A stretch of 64,000 nucleotides of DNA from Streptomyces sp. RPT161 (GTDB lineage: Bacteria; Actinomycetota; Actinomycetes; Streptomycetales; Streptomycetaceae), in NCBI RefSeq assembly GCF_027533845.1, contig NZ_JAPZVN010000021.1, positions 51,867 through 115,866 on the forward strand, given 5' to 3'. The first letter of the stretch is position 1. Every line of letters starts with the position of its first letter. Position numbers and translations under genes: made by a program. Of this stretch, positions 62,000 through 64,000 are shown piece by piece. Below the pieces are notes generated by a model. It made no database searches. It was not told the origin of the DNA and saw nothing but the letters and a program-made list of their open reading frames with translations.

Positions 62000-62150
62000 G
62001 GATCGATCGTCGGCGATCCGGCCGCCTTCGGGTACGAGGCGCGCCAGTCAGTACGGTGGTCACCGGTTCAGGACGTTCCGCAGCCGCCCCCTGGAGTCGC
62101 CGTATGCAGCGCACGAGCCCGCCCGCCGCCTCCCGTGGGGCGGTCCGCCG

Positions 62151-63317
62151 GTGAGCGCCCGGCTGCGGCTGACGGCCGGGCAGCGGCGGTCCCGGGTGGG
62201 CTCGCGGCACCTTCTGGCGCCCGGTGCCAAAGGCGCGGCGGTGGAGGAGGTGGCGCACGCGCTGGTGGGGCTGCATGCCACCGATCCGGCGACGGTCTAC
62301 CTCGCCGCGCGCGCCCGGCTGGCCGCGCCGAGCGTCGCGGAGGTCGAGCGGGGGCTGTACGAGGACCTGACGCTGACCCGGATGCTGTGTATGCGCCGCA
62401 CCATGTTCGTCGTCCCGGTCGAGCTGGCCCCGGTGGTGAACGCCTCCACGGCGCGGCGGGTCGCGTTGAAGGAGCGCGCCCACCACGCCCAACTCCTGTC
62501 GCGGGCGGGCGGTTTCACCGCCGAGTGGATCGCCGCCGCGGAGGAGGCCGCCCTGGCGGCGCTGCGGGTGCGCGGCCAGGCCACCGCGGCGGAACTGGCG
62601 GCGGACGTGCCCGCGCTGCGCGAGCGGATCGTGGTCTCGCCGGGAAAGCCGTACGAGAGGTCGCAGCGGGTGGCCAGCCGGATCCTGGGGGTCCTGGCCG
62701 CGGAGGGGAGGATCCGCCGGGCCAGACCGCTCGGCGGCTGGACGTCGAACCAGTTCCGGTGGTCCGCGGCGCAGCCGCTGCCGGAGCTGCCCGAGGCGGC
62801 GGCGCGGGCGAACCTCGCCCGGCGCTATCTGGCGTCCTTCGGGCCCGCCACGGCGGAAGACCTGAAGTGGTGGAGCGGCTGGACGCTCTCCGACACCCGC
62901 AAGGCGATCGCCGCGACCGGCGCGGTCGCCGTGGAGCTGGACGAGGGCACCGGCTGGCTGCTGCCGGACGACACCGAAGCCGTCCCGGAGCCGGAGCCGT
63001 GGGCGGCGTTGCTGCCCGCGCTCGATCCGACCGCCATGGGCTGGCGGCACCGCGACTGGTACGTCGATCCGGACGCGCGGCGGCAGCTGTTCGACCGCTA
63101 CGGCAACATCGGCCCCACCGTGTGGTGGAACGGCCAGGTGATCGGCGGTTGGGCACAGCGCCCGGACGGTTCCGTCGCCTACCGCCTGCTCACCGACGCC
63201 GGGCGGCAGGCCCGGACGGCGGTCGACGCCGAGGTCGAGCGGCTCACCGACTGGCTGGGCGAGACCCGGTTCAGACCGAGCTTCCGGACACCGCTGGAGC
63301 GCGAGCTGACCGGTTGA
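62151..63317 (+). CDS. winged-helix DNA-binding (AlkZ/HTH_42-type) protein
   Basis: A 388-residue protein from GTG 62151. The PF06224-like layout is visible: LVGLHATDPATVYLAARAR at the position of the AlkZ catalytic loop, then winged-helix repeats and a C-terminal beta domain (DPTAMGWRHRDWYVD, YGNIGPTVWWNGQVIGGW). AlkZ-type DNA glycosylases use a Gln-rich loop; here the loop reads H42-A-T-D45, so glycosylase activity is uncertain. It is divergent from the MFS exporter across about 150 nt, an arrangement seen for self-resistance genes. Confidence 0.82.
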   Translation: MSARLRLTAGQRRSRVGSRHLLAPGAKGAAVEEVAHALVGLHATDPATVYLAARARLAAPSVAEVERGLYEDLTLTRMLCMRRTMFVVPVELAPVVNASTARRVALKERAHHAQLLSRAGGFTAEWIAAAEEAALAALRVRGQATAAELAADVPALRERIVVSPGKPYERSQRVASRILGVLAAEGRIRRARPLGGWTSNQFRWSAAQPLPELPEAAARANLARRYLASFGPATAEDLKWWSGWTLSDTRKAIAATGAVAVELDEGTGWLLPDDTEAVPEPEPWAALLPALDPTAMGWRHRDWYVDPDARRQLFDRYGNIGPTVWWNGQVIGGWAQRPDGSVAYRLLTDAGRQARTAVDAEVERLTDWLGETRFRPSFRTPLERELTG

Positions 63318-63482
63318 CCACCGCGCACGCCCGGCGCACCGGTGCACGGTCAACGCGCTCCCGCCGTACCGACCCCCCGCACCGGTGACCGACTTCCGGT
63401 ATTCGCCGTGAAGCGCACGCCAACGCCTCTAGTCTGATCTTCCCCGCCGTTTCCGGCGGCGCGCTCGCGAGAGGAGCAGGCC

Positions 63483-63797
63483 ATGGCGACGACTGTGACG
63501 CTCGACGGTGAGCTGGATCTGCTCACCACCGCGCGCACCACCGACCTGCTCGCCGCCGCGACACTCACCACCTCGGACGTCGTGGTCGATCTGAGATCGG
63601 TGACGTTCATGGACGCCACCGGCCTCGCGCCGTTGGCACACACCGCCTGCCAGGTGCGGCGGCGGGGCGGCCGTATGACACTGGTGCTCGCCGATCCCCG
63701 ACTGGAGCGGGTACTGCGCCTGGCGCGGCTCAACGACCTGTTCACCGTGGTACGCGACGGTGGCGACGCGGGCGCGTACTGCCAACGGCACGCGTGA
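63483..63797 (+). CDS. STAS domain (anti-anti-sigma-like) protein
   Basis: A 104-residue protein from ATG 63483 with GAGAGGAG upstream. The STAS signature DLRSVTFMDATGLAPLAH is intact in layout, but the phosphorylatable Ser is Ala45 followed by Thr46 (FMDATG). It could bind an anti-sigma factor constitutively or be phosphorylated on Thr. No anti-sigma kinase or sigma factor gene is adjacent. Confidence 0.9.
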   Translation: MATTVTLDGELDLLTTARTTDLLAAATLTTSDVVVDLRSVTFMDATGLAPLAHTACQVRRRGGRMTLVLADPRLERVLRLARLNDLFTVVRDGGDAGAYCQRHA

Positions 63798-63800
63798 ACA

Positions 63801-63849
63801 GGGGGCGTTCGGGGACGGGAACGCCCCCGTACCGCCGCCGCGGCGGTAC
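63801..63849 (+). terminator. tandem terminator hairpins after the STAS gene
   Basis: First hairpin: 10-bp stem GGGGGCGTTC/GAACGCCCCC (63801-63810 with 63819-63828). Second: GTACCGCCG/CGGCGGTAC (63829-63849). They start 4 nt after the STAS stop. Confidence 0.82.
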
Positions 63850-63971
63850 GGGGGGCGCGGCGATCAGGGTCCGACCGGGAGATCGGCGATCAGACCCGTC
63901 CGCCGTTGGCGGGGGCGGTGCCTGGCGCGCGCCGCCCATGGGTAGTGATACCCGGCCTCTGTAGGATTCCG

Positions 63972-64000
63972 GTGAAGACGGTGGCGCGCGGTGTGGTCAC
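63972..64000 (+). CDS. possible start of the next gene (partial)
   Basis: GTG 63972 is preceded at 6 nt by AGGA and opens VKTVARGVV to the end of the window. Too short to support a product. It may not be a gene. Confidence 0.2.

Noticed and set aside
61002..63353. 783-codon minus-strand frame spanning the MFS and winged-helix genes
   Set aside because: It is a shadow of two real genes in other frames and contains no recognisable domain.

Overview
The window is very GC-rich with almost invariant G/C third codon positions and dense, mostly single-gene transcription units. It encodes a chaplin, a gamma-butyrolactone-receptor-type TetR protein with TTA codons, a DUF574 methyltransferase, an actinobacterial-type integration host factor paralogue, an Rpf-like transglycosylase and several LCP proteins. 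Together these point to a Streptomyces-like member of the Streptomycetaceae. No insertion sequence, tRNA, rRNA or CRISPR array was recognised, and the gene content looks like accessory chromosome.

Layout. 0-7 kb: start of a CitA/DcuS-type sensor kinase, a secreted CocE/NonD hydrolase, a DUF574 methyltransferase, an ArsR regulator, and a three-gene set of ImmA/IrrE-like protease, seven-helix membrane protein and TPR protein, then a small secreted DUF3574 protein. 7-16 kb: an APC permease with a polysaccharide-deacetylase-type hydrolase, a divergent carbamoyltransferase, a GAF/PAS/SpoIIE phosphatase, an amidase and a second APC permease. 16-25 kb: secreted proteins (DUF6528 propeller, Rpf-like enzyme with a His/Arg tail, Ig-like protein, lipoprotein), the NHEJ genes ku and ligD-polymerase diverging from an mIHF paralogue, and an FHA-ABC transporter.

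25.8-30.4 kb holds the most unusual unit. A 20-codon ORF with its own ribosome binding site is followed at 5 nt by a P-loop protein, an HExxH metallopeptidase and an ABC exporter, the last three translationally coupled by 4-nt overlaps. This has the architecture of an undescribed peptide maturation and export system. 30.5-44 kb: a benzoylformate-decarboxylase-like enzyme, a papain-like protein, the butyrolactone receptor homologue, a chaplin, RidA, an FUSC-like protein, two LCP proteins flanking DUF6542 and a damaged ArsR gene with nearby operator-like repeats, an S53 peptidase and small stress-type proteins.

44-64 kb: a MarR/MFS pair, a lipase-maturation-factor-like protein, an Ntn asparaginase, a SUKH protein, an L,D-transpeptidase, a third APC permease, the second part of a split LigD (ligase and phosphoesterase), a crotonase, a YncE propeller, DUF6295 with a dienelactone hydrolase, an M56 peptidase, a methyltransferase, an MFS exporter, an AlkZ-like winged-helix protein and an STAS protein. 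Recurrent themes are the cell envelope (Rpf, LCP, L,D-transpeptidase, chaplin), end-joining DNA repair in two places about 30 kb apart, and amino-acid-type permeases (three paralogues).
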